This document shows, piece by piece, positions 7,397-16,458 of a stretch of DNA of 64,000 nt. The stretch is from Vulcanimicrobiota bacterium (GTDB lineage: Bacteria > Vulcanimicrobiota > Vulcanimicrobiia > Vulcanimicrobiales > Vulcanimicrobiaceae): NCBI GenBank assembly GCA_003168375.1, contig PMSI01000002.1, forward strand, positions 434,001 to 498,000, written 5' to 3'. Numbering within the stretch: position 1 is the stretch's first letter; each line of letters begins with the position of its first letter. The translations under genes and the position numbers were made by a program. The notes below the pieces were generated by a model. That model did no database searches, was not told the origin of the DNA, and saw only the letters and a list, made by a program, of their open reading frames with translations.

Positions 7397-9306
7397 CGGG
7401 CAGCTTTCGGATGAGTGCGGGCGCGCAGCGCAGGCGGCGCCGGAACGCGCACGCCCAGAGCGGCGAGCGCTTCCATCACGGTTCCGACGGCGATCACCTC
7501 GATCCCCTCTGGCGTCGCGTCGATTTCGCGCGCGTTCTCGCGCGGAACGAGAATCGCTCTCATGCCGGCCTGGCGCGCGGCGTACAATTTCTCCACAATC
7601 CCACCGATCGCACGCACGTTACCGGCCAGCGACACCTCGCCGGTCACGGCGACGTCCTGGGGCAGGGGCGCTCGCACGAGCGCGCTGTAGAGCGCCAGGA
7701 AGAAGGCGAGCCCGGCGGACGGACCGTCGATGTTCCCGCCGCCGACCACGTTGACGTGCAGGTCGTGCTCGGCGGGGTCGATCCCGGCGACCGCGCGGAT
7801 CACCGAGGTCGCGTTGAAGACCGCGTCGCGCGCCATCGAGCCGGCGGTGTCGTTGAAGCGGACGGTCCCCTTGAGCTTCTCGCGCGCGGCGAACGCAGCC
7901 GCCTCGATCTCGACGATCGAGCCGACGTACTGGATCACGCCCAGACCGTGCGCCTTGCCGATCTCGCGCGCCCGGCGAGCGCGTGTCGGGCTGTGCTGCA
8001 CGATGCGCCCGGCCTGCACCACCTCCAGCACGTCCTCTTCGCGCACCGCGGCGCCGCGCGTGCCGCCGGCGCGCTCGAGAGCGTGTCCGTAGGCATCGGC
8101 AAGGATCTGCACCGCCTTGCGGCCCTCGATCGTGTAGGAAGCGACGAGGTCGGCGACGCGCCGGCTGATCTTGGCGCCGAGGCGCTGGGCCGCTTCGACG
8201 ACGATGCGCGCGACCTCCGCCTGCGTGAGCGGCTCGAAGTAGACCGCGGCGCAGCGCGAGCGGATCGCCGCGTCGATCGCCTCCGGATCGCGCGTCGTCG
8301 CGCCGATCAGCACGAAGTCGGCCGGAGCCCCGTCCCGAAACAGCTTCTTCACGTAGGCGGGGACGTTCGGGTCGTGTTCGTCGTAGTACGACGACTCGAA
8401 CGTGACGCGCTTGTCCTCGAGCACTTTGAGCAGCCGCGTCTGCATCGCCGGATCCATCTCGCCGATCTCGTCGATGAAGAGGACGCCGCCGTGCGCGCGT
8501 GTGACCAGCCCGAGCTTGGGCTCCGGGACCGCGCTGTCGGCGAAGTCGCGCCGCGCGCCCTGATAGATCGGGTCGTGCACGCTGCCCAGCAGCGGGTTCG
8601 TGGTCTCGCGATCGTCCCAGCGCAGCGTCGTCCCGGCCGCCTCGACGAACGGCGCGGCGGCGGAGAACGGCGCGTGCGGCCGCGCCTTCGCCAGCTCGAG
8701 CGCGAGCCGCGCGACCGTCGTCTTGCCGACGCCGGGCGGCCCGTAGAGGATCACGTGCTGCGGGTACGGCGAGGCCAGCTTGGCGATGAGCGCCTTGATC
8801 GCCGGTTCCTGGCCGACGACCTGATCGAGCCGCTTCGGCCGCAGCACGTCCAGCGCCGCGCGGGCGAGACCGCGCGCATCGAGCGCTTCGAGCTCGCGCA
8901 GCCGCTTCTGCGTCGCCGGCGTCTCCGGACCCGTCTCCTCGCGCAGCGCCTCGAGCTTCAGCTCGCGCAGATACTCCTGATGGCGCTGCACCATCTTGGC
9001 GTTGATCTTCGCCTCGAGCTGATCGCCGACGGTGCGGTGCGCGATCAGATCGGCGAGCTTGTCCTCGATCTCGCCGATCACTTTCTTGTATTGCGCCTTG
9101 GCCGGACGCGTCTCGAGCGACGGGTCTTCGAACACGAGCCGCTGGAGCGCCAGCAAGCGATCGGGGATCGCCTGCGAACGCATCTCCTTGAGGGTACCGA
9201 GCTTCCCGGCGCGCATGACGACCTTCTCGGTCCCCAGCGCGTCCGTGAGGACGTCGAAGAGTGCCGCGATTTCGCGGCGAGTCTTCTCGTCTGCGCTCAG
9301 TCGCAC
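7393..9306 (-). CDS. Lon-family ATP-dependent protease (LonB/LonC-like)
   Basis: 637 residues. A charged helical N-terminal region (~60-150) replaces the large LonA substrate domain. An AAA+ module follows, with Walker A GPPGVGKT (189-196) and Walker B GGVLFIDEIGEM (~273-284). The C-terminal Lon protease domain has catalytic Ser530 in DGPSAGLAFF and Lys573 in GGIVEKLYAA. Length and layout resemble LonB/LonC proteins described in spore formers rather than LonA. It would degrade unfolded or regulatory proteins. The gene sits between rplI (0-nt gap) and dnaB (4-nt overlap), replacing nothing in the usual rpsR-rplI-dnaB order but inserted within it. No membrane segment is evident, so it is probably cytosolic. 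Confidence 0.88.
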   Translation of the reverse strand: MRLSADEKTRREIAALFDVLTDALGTEKVVMRAGKLGTLKEMRSQAIPDRLLALQRLVFEDPSLETRPAKAQYKKVIGEIEDKLADLIAHRTVGDQLEAKINAKMVQRHQEYLRELKLEALREETGPETPATQKRLRELEALDARGLARAALDVLRPKRLDQVVGQEPAIKALIAKLASPYPQHVILYGPPGVGKTTVARLALELAKARPHAPFSAAAPFVEAAGTTLRWDDRETTNPLLGSVHDPIYQGARRDFADSAVPEPKLGLVTRAHGGVLFIDEIGEMDPAMQTRLLKVLEDKRVTFESSYYDEHDPNVPAYVKKLFRDGAPADFVLIGATTRDPEAIDAAIRSRCAAVYFEPLTQAEVARIVVEAAQRLGAKISRRVADLVASYTIEGRKAVQILADAYGHALERAGGTRGAAVREEDVLEVVQAGRIVQHSPTRARRAREIGKAHGLGVIQYVGSIVEIEAAAFAAREKLKGTVRFNDTAGSMARDAVFNATSVIRAVAGIDPAEHDLHVNVVGGGNIDGPSAGLAFFLALYSALVRAPLPQDVAVTGEVSLAGNVRAIGGIVEKLYAARQAGMRAILVPRENAREIDATPEGIEVIAVGTVMEALAALGVRVPAPPALRARTHPKAAR

Positions 9307-9756
9307 TTACTTCAGCGCGACGACCTGCACCGCGGACTTAGCGATCACGTTGTTGCCGAGCCGGATCTCGACCGGATAGGTCCCGAGCGCCTTGATGCCG
9401 TCCTTCATCTCGATCTTGTGGCGGTCGATCGAGACGCCGAGCTGCTCGTGGAGCGCTTCGGCGACCTGGGCATTGGTGACGGTGCCGAACAGGCGTCCGT
9501 TTCCGCCGGCCTTCGCCGAGACGCGGATCACGGCGTCCTCGAGCGTCTGCGCGACATCCTGGGCGTTCGCGACTTCCTCTGCCTGCTTACGCTTCTTGGC
9601 GTGCTGCTGCTGCTCGAGCTGCTTCATCGCGCCGGGCGTCGCGACGACCGCGAGCTGCTGCGGAAACAGGTAGTTGTTCGCGAAGCCGTCCTTGACTTCG
9701 ACTACGGTGCCGCGCGTGCCGAGCGGCTTGACATCGCCGGTGAGAATGACCTTCAC
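9307..9756 (-). CDS. rplI: 50S ribosomal protein L9
   Basis: 149 residues, full length for L9. It has the N-terminal RNA-binding domain (KVILTGDVKPLGTRGTVVEV, GFANNYLFPQQLA) and the long central helix joining it to the C-terminal domain (LFGTVTNAQVAEAL, DRHKIEM, LGTYPVEIRL). It binds 23S rRNA at the base of the L1 stalk. It lies 10 nt downstream of rpsR and abuts the lon-like gene with no spacing. Confidence 0.97.
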   Translation of the reverse strand: MKVILTGDVKPLGTRGTVVEVKDGFANNYLFPQQLAVVATPGAMKQLEQQQHAKKRKQAEEVANAQDVAQTLEDAVIRVSAKAGGNGRLFGTVTNAQVAEALHEQLGVSIDRHKIEMKDGIKALGTYPVEIRLGNNVIAKSAVQVVALK

Positions 9757-9766
9757 TGCGGCGCTC

Positions 9767-10021
9767 CTACTGAACCACGAAGGGGAGAAGCGCGATGACG
9801 CGGGCGCGTTTCACCGCGGTGGTCAGCGCGCGCTGGTGCGAGGCGCAGTTGCCGGAGATGCGGCGCGGCAGAATCTTCCCGCGCTCGCTGATGTACTTCC
9901 GCAGCCGGGTTGTGTCTTTGTAGTCGAGATCGTGCAGTCGTTCCGCGCAGAACGTGCAGACTTTGCGCTTGGGGCGGCGATCTTTTTTCGCCGAAGCGCG
10001 CTTGCCTTTGGGAGCAGCCAT
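9767..10021 (-). CDS. rpsR: 30S ribosomal protein S18
   Basis: 84 residues from the ATG at 10021 ([20 protein letters not shown]). An open frame extends further upstream but is not S18-like. The core [21 protein letters not shown] and [21 protein letters not shown] is diagnostic. The CxxC pair and a further Cys make this the zinc-binding-type variant rather than a Cys-free one. It is the first gene of the minus-strand ribosomal/replication cluster. The usual rpsF and ssb partners are not upstream in this window. Confidence 0.96.
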   Translation of the reverse strand: MAAPKGKRASAKKDRRPKRKVCTFCAERLHDLDYKDTTRLRKYISERGKILPRRISGNCASHQRALTTAVKRARVIALLPFVVQ

Positions 10022-10058
10022 CGGTGGGGTGAACCTCGTGATGATGTAGGTGGAAAAC

Positions 10059-10105
10059 GGCGGGACAGGTCCCGCCCTACACACGTGGCGCCCGAAAGCG
10101 CCACG
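10059..10105. other. Two adjacent perfect hairpins upstream of rpsR
   Basis: GGCGGGA/TCCCGCC (10059-10076, 4-nt loop) and CGTGGCGC/GCGCCACG (10084-10105, 6-nt loop) lie back to back, 38 and 63 nt upstream of the rpsR ATG. Neither is followed by a T-run on either strand. They could be part of a ribosomal-protein leader, a processing site, or a stabilising repeat. Confidence 0.45.
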
Positions 10106-10124
10106 ACCCCGAACCGTCCTTCTG

Positions 10125-10147
10125 TCATCCTGAGCTTGTCGAAGGGC
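10125..10147. repeat. Dispersed-repeat-like motif (CCTTCGACAAGCTCAGGATGA, reverse strand)
   Basis: The string TCATCCTGAGCTTGTCGAAGG occurs once here in the spacer between rpsR and ppk2. From general knowledge this 21-mer (reverse complement CCTTCGACAAGCTCAGGATGA) recurs in intergenic DNA of many unrelated environmental genomes. Only one copy is visible in this window, so its repeat status here is an inference. Confidence 0.4.
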
Positions 10148-10305
10148 GGTGCGGCACTGCGCGGAGGCAGCAACGGCGATGATACCACGAAGGGTGCCCC
10201 GATACCACCCCCGCTAGCGCCAGGAGACCGAGGTGGCGGTAGCCACCCCAAGGGAACCGCCCCCGGCGGCGAACGGACGAGGATGGCCGATCCCTCGATG
10301 GTCCA

Positions 10306-11145
10306 GTGAGCCTCCGCCGCACGTTCCTCGTCGAGCCGGGAAGCCGCGTCCGGCTCGACGCGATCGACGCCTCCGATACCGGGAACCACGGGAGCGAAGA
10401 CGAGGCGCAGGCCACCATCGCCGAGGACCTCGCGCGCCTCACGAAGCTGCAGTACCGGCTGTACGCGGAGAACGAGCGTTCACTGCTGATCGTGCTCCAG
10501 GCGCCGGACGCCGGCGGCAAGGACGGGACGGTGCGGCACGTGTTCGGGGCGCTGAACCCGCAAGGCGCGAGCGTGCACGCCTTCAAGGTCCCGACCGCCG
10601 AGGAGGCGGCGCACGACTTCCTCTGGCGCATCCACGCCGCGACGCCGGGCCGCGGCCGGATCACGATCTTCAACCGTTCGCACTACGAGGACGTGCTCGT
10701 CACGCGCGTTCACCACGCCGTTCCGAAGGAGACGATCGAAAAGCGGTTCGACCGCATCAACGAGTTCGAGAAGAACCTCGTGCAAGCCGGGACGCTCATC
10801 CTGAAGTTCTACCTGCACATCAGCCCGGACGAGCAGTTGCGGCGGTTCGAGGCGCGGCTCGAGGACCCGCGCAAGCAGTGGAAGATCAGCGATGCCGATT
10901 ACGCCGAACGCGCCTACTGGGACGACTATCGCAAAGCCTTCGAGGACGCGCTCGAGCGGACGAGCACGCGGCGCGCGCCGTGGTTCGTGATCCCGGCGAA
11001 CCACAAGTGGTTCCGTAACCTCGCGGTCGCGCGGATCGTCACCGACGCGCTCGACGACCTCGGCATGAAGTATCCGAAGCCCAGCGTCGACCTCAAAGAG
11101 ATGCAGCGCAAGTATCACGACGCGGCGGCCGCCGCGAAGAGTTAG
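10306..11145 (+). CDS. Polyphosphate kinase 2 (PPK2 family)
   Basis: 279 residues, the size of single-domain PPK2 enzymes. Walker A is APDAGGKDGT (residues 66-75). The Walker B/lid region is TIFNRSHYEDVLVTRVH, with R and D residues typical of the family, followed by the PWFVIPANHKWFRNL block. The enzyme transfers phosphate between polyphosphate and nucleotides; AMP- versus ADP-phosphorylating subclass cannot be set by eye. The GTG start overlaps the stop of an eight-codon ORF (10283-10309), which could be a leader but is too short to call. The gene ends convergently, with its stop overlapping the SDR stop by 4 nt. Confidence 0.9.
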   Translation: MSLRRTFLVEPGSRVRLDAIDASDTGNHGSEDEAQATIAEDLARLTKLQYRLYAENERSLLIVLQAPDAGGKDGTVRHVFGALNPQGASVHAFKVPTAEEAAHDFLWRIHAATPGRGRITIFNRSHYEDVLVTRVHHAVPKETIEKRFDRINEFEKNLVQAGTLILKFYLHISPDEQLRRFEARLEDPRKQWKISDADYAERAYWDDYRKAFEDALERTSTRRAPWFVIPANHKWFRNLAVARIVTDALDDLGMKYPKPSVDLKEMQRKYHDAAAAAKS

Positions 11146-11990
11146 GGTAACCGCATCGATGAGCGCAGCGCCCGGTCGCGCAACGCGGCTGGGAGCAGCG
11201 CGACGATGCTTCCGGCACGCGCCGCCCCGCCGAGCAGATAGCTCGCCTTCGGCTTGCGCGCCGTGATCGCGCGGAGCACCGCGCGGCTGACGTCGCGCAC
11301 CGGCATCGCGGCACGCTCCTCGCGTGCGGTCTGCGCGAACACCGCGTCGATCTGCCGCGCGTAGTACTCGAGCGCCTTGGGCGGCAGGCTCGCGAGCAGC
11401 GCTTCCCGCGCGTCGCGACCCTTCTGCCAGATCGGCGTCTTCACCGATCCGGGCTCGACCAGCGAGACCGCGATCCCCGCCGGCGCCAGCTCGACGCGCA
11501 TCGCGTCCGCGAGCGCACGGAGCGCGAACTTCGACGCGCTGTAGGGCGCGATGAACGGCACCGAGAGCCGGCCGGAGATCGAGCCGACGAAGATCAGCCG
11601 CCCGCGCGAGACGCGCAGCTGCGGCAGAAACGCCTGCGCGACCGCGAGCGCGCCGAAGACGTTGATCTCGAACTGCCGCCGCAGCTGGTCGACGGGCAGG
11701 AACTCGAGCGGCCCGGCGACCGCAACCCCGGCGTTTCCGACCAGGGCGCGCAGCACGTGGCCGCTCGTCGCGACCGTTTGCGCCGCCTCGTCGACCGAGG
11801 CCGGGTCGGTCACGTCGAGCCGCAGCGGCCGGACGTGCTCGTGCAGCGTCGCGACGCGCGCGGCATCGGCGTCGTTGCGAACCCCGGCAAAAGCGAGAAA
11901 CCCTTGGTGCGCGAGCAGCGAGGCGACGTCGGCGCCGATCCCGCTCGACGCGCCGGTGACCACGACCGCCTCGCGCCGGCGTTCGCTCAC
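11142..11990 (-). CDS. Short-chain dehydrogenase/reductase
   Basis: 282 residues. The Rossmann nucleotide-binding motif is VVTGASSGIGADVA (residues ~10-23), and the active-site tetrad region is FVGSISG followed by PYSASKFAL (Tyr-x3-Lys). The extended C-terminal part (residues 190-280) resembles classical SDRs acting on hydrophobic alcohols, such as retinol- or 3-oxoacyl-like reductases. Its ATG overlaps the stop of a second SDR gene (ATGA), so the two are co-translated, and both follow fatty-acid activation genes. A role in lipid metabolism is likely; the substrate is unknown. Confidence 0.88.
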   Translation of the reverse strand: MSERRREAVVVTGASSGIGADVASLLAHQGFLAFAGVRNDADAARVATLHEHVRPLRLDVTDPASVDEAAQTVATSGHVLRALVGNAGVAVAGPLEFLPVDQLRRQFEINVFGALAVAQAFLPQLRVSRGRLIFVGSISGRLSVPFIAPYSASKFALRALADAMRVELAPAGIAVSLVEPGSVKTPIWQKGRDAREALLASLPPKALEYYARQIDAVFAQTAREERAAMPVRDVSRAVLRAITARKPKASYLLGGAARAGSIVALLPAALRDRALRSSMRLP

Positions 11991-12778
11991 GAGCCGGAAC
12001 CGTTGCGCTCTGCGCGCGCGTCGCGATTGAGCCGGCGCTGCACGCGCGCGTTGCCGAACACGAGGTCGGTGAAGCCCGGGAACGTCTTCACCAGGAACAC
12101 CGGAAGCCGGTACGCCGCCGGGACGATGTGCGAGCGCCGCGGCCGCCCGATCGCCGCGACGATCGCCTCGGCGACGACCTCCGGACCCGGCAGGTTCGAC
12201 ATCGCCGGGTTCATGGTGGTGCGCACGAAGCCCGGCTCGATCAGCGTGACGCCGATGTTGAAGCTGCGCACCTCGCGCCGCACGCTGTCGCTGAGGCCGC
12301 GCAAGCCGAACTTCGAGGCCGAGTAGATCCCCATGATGCCGGCCTCGCCGGCGACCGATCCGACGTTGACGATCGCGCCGCGGCGCTGCGCTTTCATGAT
12401 CGGCAGCACGGCGTGCATCAACCGTGCCGCCCCGAGCAGGTTCACCGCGAGGACGCGCTCGATCTCCGCATCGGTGCTGTCGCAGAACGACGGGCTGGAG
12501 CCGATCCCTGCGACGTTCGCGAGCACGTCGACGCGGCCGAACCGCACCAGCGCGCGGGCGACCAGCGCGTCGACCTCCGCCCGCTGCGTGATGTCGGTCG
12601 GGACGATCAGCGCGCGTTCACCGAACGGCTCGACCTCGCGCGCGAGCGCGTCGAGCAGCGCGTCTTGCGGCGCGGCCAGCGCGACCGCCATCCCCTCGGC
12701 TAAAAGTGCTCGCACCGTCGCCGTTCCGATCCCGCCGGACGCCCCGGCGACGACGGCGACGCGCCCGTTGCTCGGCAT
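11987..12778 (-). CDS. Short-chain dehydrogenase/reductase
   Basis: 263 residues from the ATG at 12778; a longer open frame to 12847 adds only Arg/Ser-rich sequence. The cofactor site is VVAGASGGIGTATV, then NVAGIG, with catalytic VGSVAG and IYSASKFGL. The C-terminal extension (IGRPRRSHIVPAAYRLPVF) is similar in layout to that of the downstream SDR, suggesting an ancient duplication. It probably works with the acyl-CoA dehydrogenase and ligase upstream on the same strand. Confidence 0.87.
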   Translation of the reverse strand: MPSNGRVAVVAGASGGIGTATVRALLAEGMAVALAAPQDALLDALAREVEPFGERALIVPTDITQRAEVDALVARALVRFGRVDVLANVAGIGSSPSFCDSTDAEIERVLAVNLLGAARLMHAVLPIMKAQRRGAIVNVGSVAGEAGIMGIYSASKFGLRGLSDSVRREVRSFNIGVTLIEPGFVRTTMNPAMSNLPGPEVVAEAIVAAIGRPRRSHIVPAAYRLPVFLVKTFPGFTDLVFGNARVQRRLNRDARAERNGSGS

Positions 12779-12865
12779 ACTCGGCCCGTTACGTCCGGCG
12801 CTGCGGGTGCCCTTCGCCGATGCGCGCGGCGAGCGCCTTGGCCGCATACGGTTTGGTCGAGGCCA

Positions 12866-13366
12866 TCAGCTCACCTCGCGCAGGATCCCCGTCTCGACGA
12901 CGTACACGAAACCGCGCACGTGGTCGCGATGCGGGAGGAAGGCGTGCCCCCGGACGCGCGCCAGTGCGTGCCGCACCGCGTCGTCGACGTCGGTGAAGGC
13001 ACCGAACGCGTATGGCGGCTCCTCGCCGGTCTCGGCGAGCAGGTGCGCGCGAAACTCGTCCTCACGAATCTGCTGCAGCCCGCAGTCCGTATGGTAGACG
13101 AGCACGACCTCGCGCGTCCGCAGCACGCGCTGCGACAGGACGAGCGAACGGAGCACGTCGTCGGTGACGATCCCACCCGCGTTGCGGATGACGTGCGCAT
13201 CGCCGATCGCCAGGCCGAAAAGGTCGAAGACGTCGATCCGCGAGTCCATGCACGAGACGATCGCGAGATGCTTCGCGGGGACGACCGGACGCGGGCCGCC
13301 GAAACGCGCGGCGTGCAGTTGCGACTCATAGAGCAGCTCGTCGGTGATGGAGCGTTCGCGGGGCAC
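12866..13366 (-). CDS. Beta-class carbonic anhydrase
   Basis: 166 residues. The zinc ligands are Cys39 in VSCMDSR, with the Asp41-Arg43 dyad, plus His92 and Cys95 in YHTDCGLQ. The small size and the CMDSR...HTDCG spacing match the compact beta-CA clade. It interconverts CO2 and bicarbonate in the cytosol, perhaps supplying bicarbonate for biotin-dependent carboxylation. The start is a GTG. It lies between the acyl-CoA ligase and the SDR pair on the same strand. Confidence 0.92.
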   Translation of the reverse strand: MPRERSITDELLYESQLHAARFGGPRPVVPAKHLAIVSCMDSRIDVFDLFGLAIGDAHVIRNAGGIVTDDVLRSLVLSQRVLRTREVVLVYHTDCGLQQIREDEFRAHLLAETGEEPPYAFGAFTDVDDAVRHALARVRGHAFLPHRDHVRGFVYVVETGILREVS

Positions 13367-13529
13367 GCGCCTGCTCTTGGCCGGGACGCGCGCATTCCCT
13401 CGGTCAGGGAGAGAGAATCTCCGCGCACCGTTGCCGCGCGTAATCCCATGCCGAGAACGCGCACGCGGGATCTGCGGTCACACCGCGAGCGCGGTCGCGC
13501 AGTCGGGATATCCAGTCGTTCATCTGGAT

Positions 13530-15182
13530 TCAGGGATCGGACGAGTACGAAGAGTAGCGCTCGCGCAGCGTTCGCTTCGAGACCTTTCCGGTCGCGGTAT
13601 GCGGCAGCTCTTCGACGACGATCACCCGGTCGGGGATCGACCACTTCGCGACGCGGCCATGCAGAAAGGCGAGAATCGCCGGTTCCTCGACCTGCCGCCC
13701 CGCCTTCGCGACGACGAACAGCACCGGCCGTTCCGACCAGGTGGGATGCGGCACGCCGATCGCCGCCGCCTCGGCCACGTCGGGGTGTGCGACCGCGATG
13801 TTCTCGAGATCGATCGAGCTGATCCACTCGCCGCCGGACTTGATCACGTCCTTCGCGCGGTCGCGGATCGTCACGTAGCCGTCGGCGTCGATCGACGCGA
13901 TGTCGCCGGTCCGCAGCCAGCCGTCGTCCGTCACGCCGCGTTCGGTCGCTTCGGCGTCCTCGAAGTATCCGGATGCGATCCACGGGCCGCGAACGTGGAT
14001 CTCGCCCTGCGCGACACCGTCGAACGGCAGCGACGCGCCGGCGTCGTCGACGATGCGCATCTCGACGCCGAACAGGCAGCGCCCCGCATGCGTCTTGTAG
14101 TCGACCCGCTGCGGCAGCACGTCGTGCTGCGGTTTTGGCGTACCGAACGTGCAGGCCGGGCTCGTCTCGGTCATCCCCCACGCGTTCATCACGCACACGC
14201 CGTACTTCACCTCGAACGCCTCGATCAGCGAGCGCGGCGGAGCCGTCCCGCCGACGCCGAGCAGCTTGAGGCTCGAGAAGCGCAGCTCGTTCCGCTCGAG
14301 GTACTCGAGCAGTCGCAGCCAGATCGTGGGGACGCCGCAGCTCAGCGTGACCTGCTCGCGTTCGAACGCATCGTAGAGCGCCGCCGGATCGAGGTGCGGA
14401 TCGGCGAAGACCAGCTTCGAGCCCTGCATCGGTGCAAGGTACGGTAGCCCCCAGGCGTTGGCGTGAAAGAGCGGCACGACGGGCAGGATCGTCGCCTGCG
14501 ATCCTGGGCCCGCTTGCCACGACGCCGCCTGTGCGAACGTGTGGAGCAGCGTCGAGCGGTGCGAGTAGAGCACGCCCTTGGGGTTGCCGGTCGTCCCCGA
14601 GGTGTAGCACAGGGACGACGCCGTCCTCTCGTCGAGCTCGGGCCACACGATCTCGCCGGGGAAGTCGCCGATCAGCGTCTCGTACGCGATCGCGTTCGGG
14701 AGAGTCGTCGCCGGCATCTCCGCCTCTTCGCACAGCACGACGTACCCCTCGACGCCTGGCAACTGCGCAGCCAGCGGCTCCAGGACCGGGACGAGATCGG
14801 CATCGACGAACACGAAGCGGTCGCCGGCGTGGTTCACGATGTACGCGATCTGCGGCGCGAACAGGCGCGGGTTGATCGTGTGGAGCACGGCGCCCATCCC
14901 CGAGACGCCGTAGTACAGCTCGAGGTGACGCTGCGTGTTCCAGGCGAACGTCGCGACACGATCGCCCGGCCCGACGCCTAGCCGCCCCGCGAGCGCGTGT
15001 GCGAGCTGCGCGCTGCGCGCCCGCAGCTCGCGGTAATTCGAACGGCGATCGGAGAGACCGGTGCGCTGCGTGACGATCTCGACGTCGCCGTGCCACAGCG
15101 CCGCGTGGTCGATCAGCCGCGAGATCTGCAGCGCACGATCCATCATCAGGCCGGCCAGCGCCGGCGCGGCCGCACCGATCAT
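13530..15182 (-). CDS. Fatty-acyl-CoA ligase (AMP-binding family)
   Basis: 550 residues from the ATG at 15182, which overlaps the acyl-CoA dehydrogenase stop (ATGA). The P-loop-like AMP motif is YTSGTTGNPKGVLYSH, the A5-type motif is NAWGMTETSP, and WLRTGDIASIDADGYVTIRDR plus the C-terminal catalytic Lys region TATGKVSKRTLRERY are all present. The arrangement resembles medium/long-chain fatty-acyl-CoA synthetases. It activates a carboxylic acid via an acyl-adenylate; co-occurrence with an acyl-CoA dehydrogenase indicates beta-oxidation. Confidence 0.92.
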   Translation of the reverse strand: MIGAAAPALAGLMMDRALQISRLIDHAALWHGDVEIVTQRTGLSDRRSNYRELRARSAQLAHALAGRLGVGPGDRVATFAWNTQRHLELYYGVSGMGAVLHTINPRLFAPQIAYIVNHAGDRFVFVDADLVPVLEPLAAQLPGVEGYVVLCEEAEMPATTLPNAIAYETLIGDFPGEIVWPELDERTASSLCYTSGTTGNPKGVLYSHRSTLLHTFAQAASWQAGPGSQATILPVVPLFHANAWGLPYLAPMQGSKLVFADPHLDPAALYDAFEREQVTLSCGVPTIWLRLLEYLERNELRFSSLKLLGVGGTAPPRSLIEAFEVKYGVCVMNAWGMTETSPACTFGTPKPQHDVLPQRVDYKTHAGRCLFGVEMRIVDDAGASLPFDGVAQGEIHVRGPWIASGYFEDAEATERGVTDDGWLRTGDIASIDADGYVTIRDRAKDVIKSGGEWISSIDLENIAVAHPDVAEAAAIGVPHPTWSERPVLFVVAKAGRQVEEPAILAFLHGRVAKWSIPDRVIVVEELPHTATGKVSKRTLRERYSSYSSDP

Positions 15183-16351
15183 CGCCGGGAGCCTTCGAGC
15201 GAGCGGCCGATGATCTCGCGCATGATCTCGTTCGAGCCGCCGTAGATCCGCTGCACGCGGCCGTCGGCCCACGCGCGCGCGATGGGGTACTCGAGCATGT
15301 ATCCGTAGCCGCCGTGCAACTGCATGCACTCGTCGGCGACCCCGAACTGCAGCTCGGTCGTCTCCAGCTTGGCAATCGCGGCGGTCGTCGCGTCGAGCTC
15401 GCCCCGGCAGTGCAGCTCGATGCAGCGGTCGACGAAGACGCGAGCCATCGTGACCTTGGCGGTGAGCGTGGCGAGCGTGAAGCGCGTGTTCTGAAAGTCG
15501 AGGATGCGCTTGCCGAACGCTTCGCGTTGGGTGCAGTACGCGATCGTCTGCTCGAGCGCGGTCTCGCAGGCTGCCACCGCGGTGACGGCGATCGAGAGCC
15601 GCTCCTGCGCGAGCTCGCTCATGAGCATCTTGAAGCCGGCGCCGATCTCACCCAGCACCGCGTCCTCGCCGACGCGAACGCCGTCGAAGACGAGCTCGGC
15701 GGTGTCCTGCGCCTTGAGGCCCACCTTCTTGAGCGGGCGTCCGGCGGCGAACCCCGGCATCCCCCGTTCGACCAGGAACAGCGCGATGCCGCGACTGCCC
15801 GCACCCGGCTCGGTCGTCGCGACGACGATCACGAGATCGGCGAGCACGCCGTTGGTGATGAACGTCTTCGCGCCGTCGATCGCGTACCCGCCGTCGACGC
15901 GCCGCGCCCGCGTGGCGACCGCGGCCAGATCGCTGCCCGTCCCGGGCTCGCTCATGGCGATTGCGCTGACGATCTCGCCGGACGCCAGCCGCGGCAGCCA
16001 GCGCCGCTTCTGCTCCTCGGTGCCGTAGTGAAGGATGTAGGGCGCGACGATATCTGACTGCAGCGCGAAACCGGGCCCCGAGGCGCCGATCCGAGCGAGC
16101 TCCTCGCTGAAGACCGCCGAGGCGCGGAAGTCGGCGTCGGCACCGCCGTATTCCGAGGGGAGCGTCATGCAGAGGAAGCCGAGCTCGCCGGCGCGCCTCC
16201 AGATCGCGCGCGGCACGACCCCCTCGTCTTCCCAGGCGGCGTGGAACGGGGCGATCTCGCGTTCGCAAAAACGCCGCATCGCATCGCGCATCGTCGCGTG
16301 CTCGGGCTCGAAGATCGTACGCGGAATCCCGCCTGGTATCGATGAGATCAT
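15179..16351 (-). CDS. Acyl-CoA dehydrogenase
   Basis: 390 residues from the ATG at 16351; upstream in-frame codons look non-coding. It has the FAD-binding signatures AMSEPGTGSDLAAV and DGAKTFITNG, the QERLSIAV block, and the catalytic-base region IYGGSNEIMREIIGRSL near the C terminus. It introduces the alpha,beta double bond into acyl-CoA and passes electrons to ETF. First gene of the minus-strand lipid cluster (ACAD, acyl-CoA ligase, beta-CA, two SDRs). Confidence 0.93.
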   Translation of the reverse strand: MISSIPGGIPRTIFEPEHATMRDAMRRFCEREIAPFHAAWEDEGVVPRAIWRRAGELGFLCMTLPSEYGGADADFRASAVFSEELARIGASGPGFALQSDIVAPYILHYGTEEQKRRWLPRLASGEIVSAIAMSEPGTGSDLAAVATRARRVDGGYAIDGAKTFITNGVLADLVIVVATTEPGAGSRGIALFLVERGMPGFAAGRPLKKVGLKAQDTAELVFDGVRVGEDAVLGEIGAGFKMLMSELAQERLSIAVTAVAACETALEQTIAYCTQREAFGKRILDFQNTRFTLATLTAKVTMARVFVDRCIELHCRGELDATTAAIAKLETTELQFGVADECMQLHGGYGYMLEYPIARAWADGRVQRIYGGSNEIMREIIGRSLEGSRR

Positions 16352-16458
16352 CTCAGGATCCAGTCTACTCGACAACGCCTCCCAACGCATCCGGGCTCTC
16401 GACGCGACGGCGTGGGGGCAGCTAGGGGGCCGTTTGCGCCCGATCCTCGAACAGAGAG

